Below are positions 1 through 8,072 of a DNA stretch of 31,199 bases, one piece after another. Made by a program: the position numbers and the translations under genes. Source of the DNA: Betaproteobacteria bacterium (GTDB lineage: Bacteria; Pseudomonadota; Gammaproteobacteria; Burkholderiales; SG8-39). The number at the start of each line of letters is the position of its first letter. The first letter of the stretch is position 1. The notes under the pieces were generated by a model, which was not told the origin of the DNA, searched no databases, and saw nothing but the letters and a program-made list of their open reading frames with translations. The DNA lies in NCBI GenBank assembly GCA_005884335.1, contig VBCJ01000009.1, forward strand, positions 1 to 31,199, written 5' to 3'.

Positions 1-33
1 CAAAGCGGTTACAATCCTCGCCATACAAGCGTA

Positions 34-55
34 CAAGTGAACGATTGAATACTTG
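34..55. promoter_or_regulatory. Candidate ArsR-type operator (inverted repeat)
   Basis: The half-sites CAAGT (34-38) and ACTTG (51-55) form an inverted repeat with a 12-base spacer. It ends seven bases before the ATG of the ArsR-rhodanese gene. The position suits autorepression, since ArsR-family proteins commonly bind palindromes overlapping their own promoter. The repeat is short and only seen by eye, so it is a candidate operator only. Confidence 0.35.
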
Positions 56-61
56 CACATT

Positions 62-751
62 ATGAGCAACCTGTCAAACCGGGAATTCAAGACCGAGCTC
101 TTCGAGCAGTTCGCGCGCGTCAGCCAAGCGCTTTCGAGCGGTAAGCGGCTGGAATTGCTGGAGCTTCTGGCGCAAGGAGAACGCAGCGTGGACGCGCTGA
201 CGCAGCTCACGGGCATGACCGCAGCCAATACCTCGCAGCACTTGCAGCAACTCCGCAAGGCGGGGCTGGTGGCGTCCCGAAAGGACGGCCTCTTCGTGAT
301 CTACAGGATCGCCGGAGGCGGAGTGGTCAGATTGCTGATGGCGCTGCGCGAAGTCGCGGAAAACAATCTTGCCGAGGTCGAGCGCCTCATCAAGAGCTTT
401 CTCAGCAAGAAGGACAACCTCGAACCGGTATCCGCCGACGAGCTGCGAAAGCTCGCCCGCCGGGGTGCCGTTACGGTCGTGGATGTCCGCCCACCCGAGG
501 AGTACGCAGCCGGGCATCTGCCCGGCGCCCTCAACCTGCCGCTGCCCCAGCTGGCCAAGCACCTGCACAAGCTCCCTGCGAATCGCGAGATCGTGGCCTA
601 TTGCCGCGGCCCGTATTGCCTGCTTTCGTACGACGCGGTCGAAATGCTTCGCGCCAAAGGCCGCAAGGCGCGGCGCCTCGCCGAAGGCTACCCGGAGTGG
701 CAGAGCGCGGGATTGCCAGTCGATCGCAGTCCTCCCGAGTCCGCTCGCTGA
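62..751 (+). CDS. ArsR-family regulator fused to a rhodanese domain
   Basis: The 229-residue cytoplasmic protein has an ArsR-type winged helix-turn-helix over about residues 10-100 and a rhodanese domain over about 115-220. The recognition-helix region reads TAANTSQHLQQLRKAGLV. The rhodanese active-site loop is CRGPYC, so the catalytic Cys is present. The winged-helix part has no cysteine, so if the protein senses sulfane sulfur, oxidants or metal, the two loop cysteines are the likely sensors (inference). ATG at 62 was chosen over an in-frame TTG at 53 because that TTG lies in the operator-like repeat. No clear ribosome binding site is visible. The gene converges on the cytochrome gene, with four bases between the stops. 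ArsR-rhodanese fusions are a known family; the target genes here are unknown. Confidence 0.9.
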   Translation: MSNLSNREFKTELFEQFARVSQALSSGKRLELLELLAQGERSVDALTQLTGMTAANTSQHLQQLRKAGLVASRKDGLFVIYRIAGGGVVRLLMALREVAENNLAEVERLIKSFLSKKDNLEPVSADELRKLARRGAVTVVDVRPPEEYAAGHLPGALNLPLPQLAKHLHKLPANREIVAYCRGPYCLLSYDAVEMLRAKGRKARRLAEGYPEWQSAGLPVDRSPPESAR

Positions 752-755
752 AGCT

Positions 756-1466
756 CTATCGGCAGGTCTGTTTGATGAACGAGCTGATCTCGGCGGGCGC
801 AGCAAAAACCACCGAGGCTCGGTCTCCCTGCATTCCCGCGCCGACGATGACGGGCTTGCCCGGCTGCGGCCCGTCTTTGCTCGAGTCGGTCTTCAAGCGC
901 AGGTTAAACTCCCAAACCTTGCTCGTCTTGCCGTCTGCGGTCCTCACCGCGTAAGTGTCGCCGCAGTGGCTGATGGAAACAACTTGTCCGGCAGGCGGGG
1001 CTCTTTTCAGGTCGACTTTCCCTGACTGCATCATCATGCCGCCGCGGCGTGGTTCAGCGCGCGAGGCTTTCCCCTCGGAGACTGCCCGCAGGTAAGCGAT
1101 GACGTCCTCGCGGTCCTTGCTCTCCCGCACGCCCGGGAAAGTCATGCTGGTGCCAGGAACAAATTGCTCGGGGTTGGCGAGCCATTTGTCGAGCGTGGCT
1201 TCGTTCAATACGATGTCGACGCGTTTCAGCGCGTCGGAATAGCGGAGGAATCCTTCCGCCGTACCGGCTTTGCGATTCCAGATGCCCGCGAGGCTCGGCC
1301 CAGTCATGTGCTCGCCGGGCTTCACTGAGTGGCAGGCGATGCACGCTTGGAACACCTGAGCGCCGTGTTTCGGGTCACCCGCTGCGTTGGCGTCATTGCC
1401 GGTTGCAAGCGCAAGGACGGCGAAGAGTGTTGCAGAAGCCAAACCGCAGCGGACTTTGTGATCCAT
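756..1466 (-). CDS. Periplasmic c-type cytochrome with C-terminal extension
   Basis: The 236-residue exported protein has a signal peptide of about 29 residues, ending near ANA-AG. The class I cytochrome c domain spans about residues 30-135. The heme site CIACH is at 42-46, and the likely distal ligand is Met108 in the GTSMTFPG context. Residues 140-236 form an extra domain that I do not recognise; it holds two cysteines (168 and 235) that could form a disulfide. The ATG at 1466 is preceded by a near-perfect AAGGAGG, which decides against the upstream in-frame start at 1493. It is the last gene of the copper-efflux operon, 28 bases after cusF. A role in periplasmic electron transfer linked to copper or thiol redox is inferred from position only. 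Confidence 0.88.
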   Translation of the reverse strand: MDHKVRCGLASATLFAVLALATGNDANAAGDPKHGAQVFQACIACHSVKPGEHMTGPSLAGIWNRKAGTAEGFLRYSDALKRVDIVLNEATLDKWLANPEQFVPGTSMTFPGVRESKDREDVIAYLRAVSEGKASRAEPRRGGMMMQSGKVDLKRAPPAGQVVSISHCGDTYAVRTADGKTSKVWEFNLRLKTDSSKDGPQPGKPVIVGAGMQGDRASVVFAAPAEISSFIKQTCR

Positions 1467-1494
1467 ATCGCCTCCTTGGGGTCGCGACGGCACG

Positions 1495-1929
1495 CTACTT
1501 CACCGACGTAATCACGTAATTCGACTCCTGCTCCACGAACTCGAACTCGACTTTTTTGTCCTGCGAAAACTTGCCGAGCAATGCCTTATCCTTGACGGTG
1601 AACGTCATGTTCATCGCGGGCCACTTCATCGTTGGGATCGGGCCGTGCGCGATCGTCACTTTGCCGCCCGCGGGATCGACCTTCTTCACCGTGCCGACGC
1701 CTTTGTGCGACTTGGCCTCCGATTTCTTGTCGGCTCCCATGCCTTTCATTTCCATTCCCTTCTTGTCTTTTCCCATCATTTCCTTGCACTTGCTCATGTC
1801 CATGCCCTTGCACTTCTCCATGTCCATGTCCTTCATATCCATGCCGCCCATCTGAGCATGACTCGGAGAGACTGCTCCGAAGGACGAGGCGAGAACAGCC
1901 ACGAGAGCAAAACGCTGTGCTTGTTTCAT
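1495..1929 (-). CDS. cusF: CusF-like periplasmic copper/silver chaperone with Met-rich N-terminus
   Basis: The 144-residue protein has a signal peptide (about 1-26) and a linker over 27-70 rich in Met, Lys and Asp with two CK pairs. A CusF-type OB-fold follows over about 75-144. The metal ligands known from E. coli CusF are all present: His95, Trp103, Met106 and Met108 (WPAMNM). It should bind Cu(I)/Ag(I) and hand it to CusB. The Met-rich arm is longer than in E. coli CusF and may add low-affinity copper sites (inference). The start at 1929 has AGGAAG eight bases upstream; an in-frame ATG at 1950 is less well placed. Confidence 0.92.
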   Translation of the reverse strand: MKQAQRFALVAVLASSFGAVSPSHAQMGGMDMKDMDMEKCKGMDMSKCKEMMGKDKKGMEMKGMGADKKSEAKSHKGVGTVKKVDPAGGKVTIAHGPIPTMKWPAMNMTFTVKDKALLGKFSQDKKVEFEFVEQESNYVITSVK

Positions 1930-1946
1930 AACAGTGCTTCCTTTCA

Positions 1947-2069
1947 TCAACGGTTAAAAATCAAATCGCGCCCACAGGCTGTCGGCCGGGCAATAGTCGA
2001 CCCGGCACGGCAGCTGCGGACGCTCAAGGCAACTCCCTTCACCATCCGACCGTTGCCTACTACCTTCAT
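1947..2069 (-). CDS. Small ORF of unknown function between cusA and cusF
   Basis: The 40-residue reading frame begins with an ATG at 2069 and has a strong AAAGGAG seven bases upstream. It ends 17 bases before the cusF start. The peptide is basic, has two cysteines (in VRSCRAG and PTACGR) and shows no transmembrane segment or known domain. Longer alternatives start at 2147 in the same frame, or at 2157 in another frame where an ATG overlaps the cusA stop. None resembles a protein I know. The ribosome binding site and operon position argue for translation; the composition could equally be chance in GC-rich DNA or decayed sequence. Confidence 0.3.
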   Translation of the reverse strand: MKVVGNGRMVKGVALSVRSCRAGSTIARPTACGRDLIFNR

Positions 2070-2153
2070 GGCAGACTCCTTTGGTGAACGAACGTGTAAG
2101 ACCGCAGTATTCGGGAGCCCTGCGGCAAGGCTTGCTACGAAAATCATCGCAGC

Positions 2154-5100
2154 TCATGTCGTGGCTCCTCCCTGGAGTGGGTTTCTCGGCGCGCCCGCCT
2201 GCTCCGCGGGGGCGGCGCGAGGCCGGCGCAGCAACAGGTACGCGACGGGTACGACGAACATTGACAACAGCGGCGCGGTCATCATCCCGCCCACCATGGG
2301 CGAAGCGATGCGCCGCATCACTTCCGACCCGGTGCCAGAGCCGAACATGATGGGGAGCAGGCCGGCGATGATGACGGCGACCGTCATCGCCACCGGCCGC
2401 ACGCGAAGCGCAGCGCCTTCCACGATCGCTTGTGCAAATTCACCCTCGTCGCGAAGTCCGCCTGCCGCCTCGCGTGCGGCGACGGCCTGGTTGACATAGA
2501 CGAGCATCACCACGCCGATCTCGGCCGCTACGCCCGCGAGCGCGATGAAGCCCACCGCCGAGGCGATCGACATGTTGTAGCCGAGCACGTACATGAGCCA
2601 GAACCCGCCGACGAGCGCGAACGGCAGCGTCGCCATGATGAGGAGCGCCTCGGCGGCGCGCCGGAAGGCAAAATACAGCAACACGAAAATGATGGCGAGC
2701 GTCGCCGGCACCACGATCTTGAGCTTCGCGGTCGCGCGCTCCAGGAACTCGAACTGGCCGGACCACGAGATCGAGGTGCCGGCAGGAAGCTTCACTTTCT
2801 CCGCCACCGCGCGCTGCATGTCGCGCACGGCAGAGCTCAGATCGCGCCCGCGGATATCGACGTACACCCAGCCCGACAGCCGCGCGTTCTCGCTCTTCAG
2901 CATCGGCGGGCCGTCGCTGACCTTCACCTCCGCCACGTCGCCGAGCCGTATCTGCGCGCCGCGTTCGGTGAGGAGCGGCAGAGTGCGGATCTTCTCGACC
3001 GAATCGCGCATCTCGCGCGGATAGCGCACGTTGATGGGAAAACGCTGCAAGCCCTCGATCGTCTCGCCGATGTTGTCGCCGCCGATCGCGGCGGTCACGA
3101 CGCTGTGCACGTCGGCGACGTTCAGCCCGTAGCGGGCCGCGGCGTCGCGGTCGATGTTGACGTCGATGTAGCGCCCGCCGGTAAGCCGCTCGGCGAGCGC
3201 GGAGCTCACGCCGGGCACCTCCTTCACCGCGCGCTCGATTTCGGCCGCAATGCGGTCAATTTCCTTCAGGTTCGTCCCTGCGACCTTGACTCCCACGGGA
3301 CTCTTGATGCCCGTGGCGAGCATGTCGATGCGGTTGCGAATCGGAGGCACCCAGATGTTCGACAGGCCCGGCACTTTCACGATGCGGTCGAGCTCATCGA
3401 CGAGTTTTTCCGGCGTCATTCCCGGCCGCCATTGTTCGCGCGGCTTCAACTGGATCGTGGTCTCGAACATCTCAAGCGGCGCCGGGTCGGTCGCCGTCTC
3501 AGCGCGCCCCGCCTTGCCGAACACCCTCGCCACTTCCGGCAACGTCTTGATGAGGCGGTCGGTCTGCTGCAGAAGCTCGGAAGCCTTGCCGGCGGATAGT
3601 CCCGGCAGCGCCGAAGGCATGTAGAGCAGATCGCCTTCGTCGAGCGGCGGCATGAATTCGCCCCCGAGCCGGTTCATGGGCCAGAGCGTCGCGGCAAGAA
3701 TCGCAATGGCGGCGAGCAAGACCGTTTTCGGACGGCGCAGCGCAGCTTCGAGCAGCGGGCGATAGAGCGCGACAAGGAAACGGTTGATGGGATTTCGTTC
3801 CTCGGCCGGAATGCGCCCGCGGATGAGATAACCCATGAGCACCGGAATGAGCGTGACCGCGAGTCCCGCCGCCGCGGCCATCGCATAGGTCTTGGTGAAG
3901 GCGAGCGGCGAAAAGAGCCGCCCCTCCTGAGCTTCCAGCGTGAACACAGGAACGAAGGAAAAGGTGATGATCAGCAGGGAAATGAAAAGGGCCGGCCCGA
4001 CCTGCGCCGCGGCCTCGCCGATCACGCCCCAGCGTTCCTCTCCCGTGAGCGTCGCGCCCGGATGCGCGTGATGCCAGGCTTCGAGGCGCTTGTGCGCGTT
4101 CTCGATCATCACCACTGCGGCGTCCACCATCGCGCCGATCGCGATCGCGATGCCGCCGAGCGACATGATGTTCGCATTCACGCCCTGGTAGACCATGACG
4201 ATGAAAGCCGCGAGGATGCCGAGCGGGAGCGAAACGATGGCGACGAACGCCGAGCGCAGATGGAAAAGAAAGATCATGCACACCAGCGCCACGACGACGA
4301 ACTCCTCGACGAGCTTCTGCCCGAGGTTCGCCACGGCCCGCTTGATGAGCGCGGAGCGGTCGTAGGTCGGCACGATCTCCACGCCCGGCGGCAAGCTCGG
4401 CTTGAGCGACGCGATCTTCGCCTTGACGGCGTCGATGGTTTCGAGCGCGTTCTTCCCGAAGCGCATCACGATCACGCCACCCGCGACTTCGCCCTCGCCG
4501 TCCAGCTCGGCGATGCCACGACGCATCTCGGGGCCAACCTGCACGCGCGCGACGTCGGCTAGGCGTACCGGCACCCCCGAATCGCTGACCGAAAGCGGAA
4601 TCTTGCGAAAGTCATCCAGCGACCGCAGGTAGCCGCTCGCGCGCACCATGTACTCGGCTTCGCCCAGCTCGAGCACCGAGCCGCCCGTTTCCTGGTTCGC
4701 TCGCTGCACCGCCTCGATCACCTTCGCCTGCGGAATGTTGAACGCGCGCAGCCGCACCGGATCGATGACGATCTGGTATTGCTTGACCATCCCGCCGATG
4801 CTCGCCACTTCGGAGACGTTCGTCACCGCCTTCAGCTCGTACTTGAGGAACCAGTCCTGCAGCGCGCGCAGCTGCGACAAGTCCATGCGGCCGGAGCGGT
4901 CGACGAGCGCATACTCGTAGACCCAGCCGACGCCGGTCGCATCGGGGCCGAGCGAGGTCTTCGCCTGCGGCGGCAACCGCGACTGCACCTGGTTCAGGTA
5001 TTCGAGCACCCGCGAGCGCGCCCAGTAAGGGTCGGTGCCGTCCTCGAAGAGGATGTACACGAACGAATCGCCGAAGAACGAATAGCCGCGCACGGTCTTC

Positions 5101-5336
5101 GCTCCGGGCACCGAGAGCATCGTCGTGGTGAGCGGATAAGTGATCTGGTTCTCGACGATCTGCGGCGCCTGCCCCGGGTAGGTGGTGCGGATGATCACCT
5201 GCACGTCGGAGAGGTCGGGAATCGCGTCGAGCGGCGTCCGCGACGCCGCCCAGATTCCCCACGCCGCGAGTGCGAGCGTGGCGAGCACCACGAGGAAACG
5301 GTTCGCGATCGACCAGCGGATGAGCTTCGCGATCAT
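2154..5336 (-). CDS. cusA: CusA-type heavy-metal RND efflux pump
   Basis: The 1060-residue inner-membrane pump drives proton-coupled export of Cu(I)/Ag(I) through the CusCBA channel. The N-terminal helix (RFLVVLATLALAAWGIW), two large periplasmic loops and the two TM blocks of the RND fold are visible. The three methionines essential in E. coli CusA fall at the same numbers here: Met573 (YMPS), Met623 (PLEM) and Met672 (RIDM). Asp405 in the GAMVDAA helix matches the proton-relay aspartate. The same frame stays open far upstream to 6473, but the family N-terminus, MIAKLIRWSIANRF, fixes the start at 5336. That ATG overlaps the cusB stop as ATGA. Length is as expected, and conservation of the Met triad supports monovalent copper/silver rather than zinc/cobalt. 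Confidence 0.96.
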   Translation of the reverse strand: MIAKLIRWSIANRFLVVLATLALAAWGIWAASRTPLDAIPDLSDVQVIIRTTYPGQAPQIVENQITYPLTTTMLSVPGAKTVRGYSFFGDSFVYILFEDGTDPYWARSRVLEYLNQVQSRLPPQAKTSLGPDATGVGWVYEYALVDRSGRMDLSQLRALQDWFLKYELKAVTNVSEVASIGGMVKQYQIVIDPVRLRAFNIPQAKVIEAVQRANQETGGSVLELGEAEYMVRASGYLRSLDDFRKIPLSVSDSGVPVRLADVARVQVGPEMRRGIAELDGEGEVAGGVIVMRFGKNALETIDAVKAKIASLKPSLPPGVEIVPTYDRSALIKRAVANLGQKLVEEFVVVALVCMIFLFHLRSAFVAIVSLPLGILAAFIVMVYQGVNANIMSLGGIAIAIGAMVDAAVVMIENAHKRLEAWHHAHPGATLTGEERWGVIGEAAAQVGPALFISLLIITFSFVPVFTLEAQEGRLFSPLAFTKTYAMAAAAGLAVTLIPVLMGYLIRGRIPAEERNPINRFLVALYRPLLEAALRRPKTVLLAAIAILAATLWPMNRLGGEFMPPLDEGDLLYMPSALPGLSAGKASELLQQTDRLIKTLPEVARVFGKAGRAETATDPAPLEMFETTIQLKPREQWRPGMTPEKLVDELDRIVKVPGLSNIWVPPIRNRIDMLATGIKSPVGVKVAGTNLKEIDRIAAEIERAVKEVPGVSSALAERLTGGRYIDVNIDRDAAARYGLNVADVHSVVTAAIGGDNIGETIEGLQRFPINVRYPREMRDSVEKIRTLPLLTERGAQIRLGDVAEVKVSDGPPMLKSENARLSGWVYVDIRGRDLSSAVRDMQRAVAEKVKLPAGTSISWSGQFEFLERATAKLKIVVPATLAIIFVLLYFAFRRAAEALLIMATLPFALVGGFWLMYVLGYNMSIASAVGFIALAGVAAEIGVVMLVYVNQAVAAREAAGGLRDEGEFAQAIVEGAALRVRPVAMTVAVIIAGLLPIMFGSGTGSEVMRRIASPMVGGMMTAPLLSMFVVPVAYLLLRRPRAAPAEQAGAPRNPLQGGATT

Positions 5337-6835
5337 TTGCGCACCCCGTACTCGGGTACGCTCGCGTCCGCCGGAGCGAGGTCGATGATCTGGAACTCGC
5401 CGTCCGGCTTGATGCTGAACTCGAAGAGGATGCGGTCGCCTTTCTTCAACGCGGGCGGAACGATTCCGTTCGGCGCGCGGAACGGCATGGTCATCGCACC
5501 CATGCCCGCGCTCGGGATGGCGCCGTGCTTGATCAGCAAATCGCCTGCGCCCGCGCTCACGACCTCGCCGACGGCCCGGTGCGTTTGCGGCGCGGCCGCC
5601 TTCGGCGCCTCCGCGCCTTCCATGCGCGTACCGCTCGCCCTCAAGCTCGCCTCGGAGTCGATGAGGAACTGGCCGGAGACGACGACCTTGTCGCCTTCGG
5701 AGAGCCCCTTGCGGATTTCGCTCTTGCCGCCCGACTCGAAGCCGAGCTCGACCTCCCGCGGCCGGAATTTGCCTTCGCGCTCGGCCACGATGATTACGCT
5801 GCGCTCGCCGGTGCGTATGACCGCTTCCGACGGCACGAGCAGCGCCTTCGCCCCCGTACCCTGTGCGAAAACCAGCGTCGCGAACATACCGGGCTTCAAG
5901 CTTCCGCCCGGATTGGCGAGCTCGACCCGCGCGCGCAGCGTGCGCGTCGCCGCGTTCACCTCGGGCAGGATCGCGCTCACCCGCCCGCGGAAGACCCGGC
6001 CGGGGAAGCTCGGCACGCGCGCCTCGACCGCCGTTCCGGGACGCAGCCACGCGCCCTGCGCCTCGGGCACTTCGGCGTTCACCCACACCTTGGAAAGATC
6101 GACGAGGCGAAACAGCATGGCGCCCGACATCACCGTCATCCCCTCGCGCACGCCGAGCTCCGCGATCACCCCGTTGATCGGCGCGTAAAGCGTGATGCGC
6201 GTCTGAGGCTGGCCGGTTTTTTCCAGCAAGTCGATCTGCTCCTCGTTCATGCCGAGCAGCTGCAGCCGGTTGCGCGCGGCCTCGGCGAGACCGGCGTCTT
6301 TTCCGGCGCGCCGCAGCAGGAGATATTCCGCCTGCGCCGCCGCCCAGTCGGGCACGAGAATCTCGACCAGCGGCTGGCCCTTGGCGACACGATCGAGCGG
6401 GGCGCGCGCGTGGAGTTTCTCGACAAAGCCCCCGGAGCGCGCCTGCACGACGAACACCGCGCGCTCGTTCCACGCTACGCTGCCCACCGCCTCGATGCGG
6501 CGCTCGACCGACCCCATCGTCGCTGTCGCCGTGCGCACGCCGAGGTTCTGCACGACGCGCGGATCGATGGATACTGTGCCTTCGCCGCTCACCTCACCTG
6601 CGTACTTCGGCACGAGCTGCATGTCCATGAAAGGCGACTTGCCCGGCTTGTCGAAATGCTGCTGCGGGACCATCGGGTCGTACCAGTAAAGAATCCTTCT
6701 TCCCGGCGAATCCTGTGCGGCTGCAGGAGCTTCGTTCGCCGGCGCGATGCCCGACTTGGCGAACCAGTACCCGCCTCCTGCCGCAGCGGCGGCGACGAGG
6801 ACAAAACCGAAAATGATGAGAGGCACGGGTCTCAT
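5333..6835 (-). CDS. cusB: CusB-type periplasmic adaptor with fused C-terminal CusF-like domain
   Basis: The 500-residue membrane-fusion protein links CusA to the outer-membrane channel. It has an N-terminal membrane anchor (about 5-26) and the CusB metal-binding stretch WYDPM...KSPFMDM over about 51-72. Met55, Met70 and Met72 match the E. coli CusB copper ligands. The hairpin, lipoyl and beta-barrel domains follow to about residue 395. Residues 415-490 then form an added CusF-like OB domain with His437 and the AMTM pair (Met448, Met450). The tryptophan that caps copper in CusF is missing there; Gly447-region residues replace it. The ATG at 6835 overlaps the cusC stop as ATGA, and the cusB stop overlaps cusA in the same way, so the three genes are translationally coupled. 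Confidence 0.95.
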   Translation of the reverse strand: MRPVPLIIFGFVLVAAAAAGGGYWFAKSGIAPANEAPAAAQDSPGRRILYWYDPMVPQQHFDKPGKSPFMDMQLVPKYAGEVSGEGTVSIDPRVVQNLGVRTATATMGSVERRIEAVGSVAWNERAVFVVQARSGGFVEKLHARAPLDRVAKGQPLVEILVPDWAAAQAEYLLLRRAGKDAGLAEAARNRLQLLGMNEEQIDLLEKTGQPQTRITLYAPINGVIAELGVREGMTVMSGAMLFRLVDLSKVWVNAEVPEAQGAWLRPGTAVEARVPSFPGRVFRGRVSAILPEVNAATRTLRARVELANPGGSLKPGMFATLVFAQGTGAKALLVPSEAVIRTGERSVIIVAEREGKFRPREVELGFESGGKSEIRKGLSEGDKVVVSGQFLIDSEASLRASGTRMEGAEAPKAAAPQTHRAVGEVVSAGAGDLLIKHGAIPSAGMGAMTMPFRAPNGIVPPALKKGDRILFEFSIKPDGEFQIIDLAPADASVPEYGVRK

Positions 6836-7920
6836 GGTTGCCCTTCGTGCGGCAAAAGGAAATTCAGCTTCGCCCAGGCACGGGCACGCTCAAGCTGCGC
6901 CTGCACGAACCCAAGCCGCGTCTCGGTCTCCGCCCGGCGCGCCTCCAGCACCACGCCTAGCTCGCCGCGTCCGCCGCGATAGGCGGCGAGCGCCGCGGCG
7001 ACCCGCTCGCGCGCGAGCGGCAGGAGCAGCTTTTCGAAACGCTCGGTACGCACGCCCGCGGTCTGCCAGTCGGCGTAGAAGCCGCGCAGCTCGGCCTCGT
7101 GCATTCGCCGCGCTTCCTCGGCTTGCGCCTGCGCCTGCTCGGCAAGCAGTCTCTTGGCGGCGAGGTCCCGGTCCTGGCGCTTCTCCGCCTCCCAGGGAAG
7201 ATCGATGCTCACCATCACGGAAATCATGTTGGAGAACGCGGGTCCGCGTTGCCCGTACGCCACCTCCAGGCTCCAGTCGGACTTTTTCGAGTTCGCCGCG
7301 AGCGCGGCATCCGTCCTGGCGAGCGCCTCGCGCTCCGCGTAGATCCGCTGCTCCGGATGCTCGTGCAGGTTAGCGAGGAGCGCCGTGGGCGGATGGTCGA
7401 ACACGCTCGTGTCCGGCGGATTGGCGAGCGGGCGCGAGACCTCATCTCGAAGCCATGCGGCGAGCGCGTAACGCGCGCGCTCGATCGTACGGTCCTGCTC
7501 GATGACGCGGTCCTGCGCGGCCACTTCGGCACCGCGCAGCGCGAGCGCGTCGGCCGTGTTCTGCCGGCCCGCCGCGATCGCGGCCGACACCGTGTCGAGT
7601 TGCAACTGCAGCTCCCCCACCAGCTCGACGAGGGGCGCGCGCGCCTGCTGCGCGAAATACAGCTCGAGCCAGGCGAGCGCGATCTCGCGCCGCAGCCCGG
7701 CACGTTGTGCGGCTAGGTTCGCGGATTCCACGTCCCGCTCCAGCGCCGCGCGCTCACCGCGCAGCTTCCTCTTCTCCGCGTTGGGAAAGTCCTGCATGAC
7801 GCCGATCTTGCGCATCGTCATGAAGTCGGCGTCGTAGCGGAATCGGTCCGCGCCGTTGACCGGCAGGTTGTCCACGCCGATGCGAAGCTTGGGGTCGGGC
7901 AGCTCGCGCGCGCGCGGCAC
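6832..7920 (-). CDS. cusC: CusC/TolC-like outer-membrane efflux factor, true start unclear
   Basis: From the GTG at 7920 this encodes 362 residues with the two alpha-helical repeats of the outer-membrane efflux protein (OEP) family, for example near LRREIALAWLELYFAQQ and LAAKRLLAEQAQAQAEEARR. It would be the outer-membrane channel of the CusCBA pump. The frame clearly continues upstream to about 8091, adding a hydrophobic signal-like segment (YLAAARIGLALSAPLAYA) and a family-typical first helix (PLPLAEALKIGERISPRLAA). That stretch holds no ATG, GTG or TTG before an in-frame TAG at 8170-8172. The GTG form would lack a signal peptide and about 57 residues. A non-standard start, frameshifting from the preceding gene, a sequencing error or a decayed start are all possible. 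Confidence 0.82.
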   Translation of the reverse strand: MPRARELPDPKLRIGVDNLPVNGADRFRYDADFMTMRKIGVMQDFPNAEKRKLRGERAALERDVESANLAAQRAGLRREIALAWLELYFAQQARAPLVELVGELQLQLDTVSAAIAAGRQNTADALALRGAEVAAQDRVIEQDRTIERARYALAAWLRDEVSRPLANPPDTSVFDHPPTALLANLHEHPEQRIYAEREALARTDAALAANSKKSDWSLEVAYGQRGPAFSNMISVMVSIDLPWEAEKRQDRDLAAKRLLAEQAQAQAEEARRMHEAELRGFYADWQTAGVRTERFEKLLLPLARERVAAALAAYRGGRGELGVVLEARRAETETRLGFVQAQLERARAWAKLNFLLPHEGQP

Positions 7921-8072
7921 GAGCTCGGTCGCGGCGGCGAGCGCCGCGCCCTGCGCGGCAAGACGCGGGGAAATCCTTTCGCCTATCTTCAGCGCTTCGG
8001 CGAGTGGAAGCGGCTCCGTACCGGCTGCGTACGCGAGCGGCGCGGAGAGCGCGAGACCGATACGGGCGGCGG

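Noticed and set aside
2154..5336. Suspicion that the CusA methionine relay was lost
   Set aside because: A first comparison used the wrong methionines. Counting residues places Met573, Met623 and Met672 at the known positions, so the copper/silver site is intact.
2154..6473. A single 1439-codon open frame reading through cusA and most of cusB
   Set aside because: The part above 5336 is Arg/Gly/Ala-rich out-of-frame sequence of cusB. The CusA family N-terminus and the ATGA overlap fix the start at 5336.
2430..6982. Several long plus-strand open frames antisense to the cus genes
   Set aside because: They have His/Arg/Asp-rich composition typical of antisense frames in GC-rich coding DNA and show no domains.
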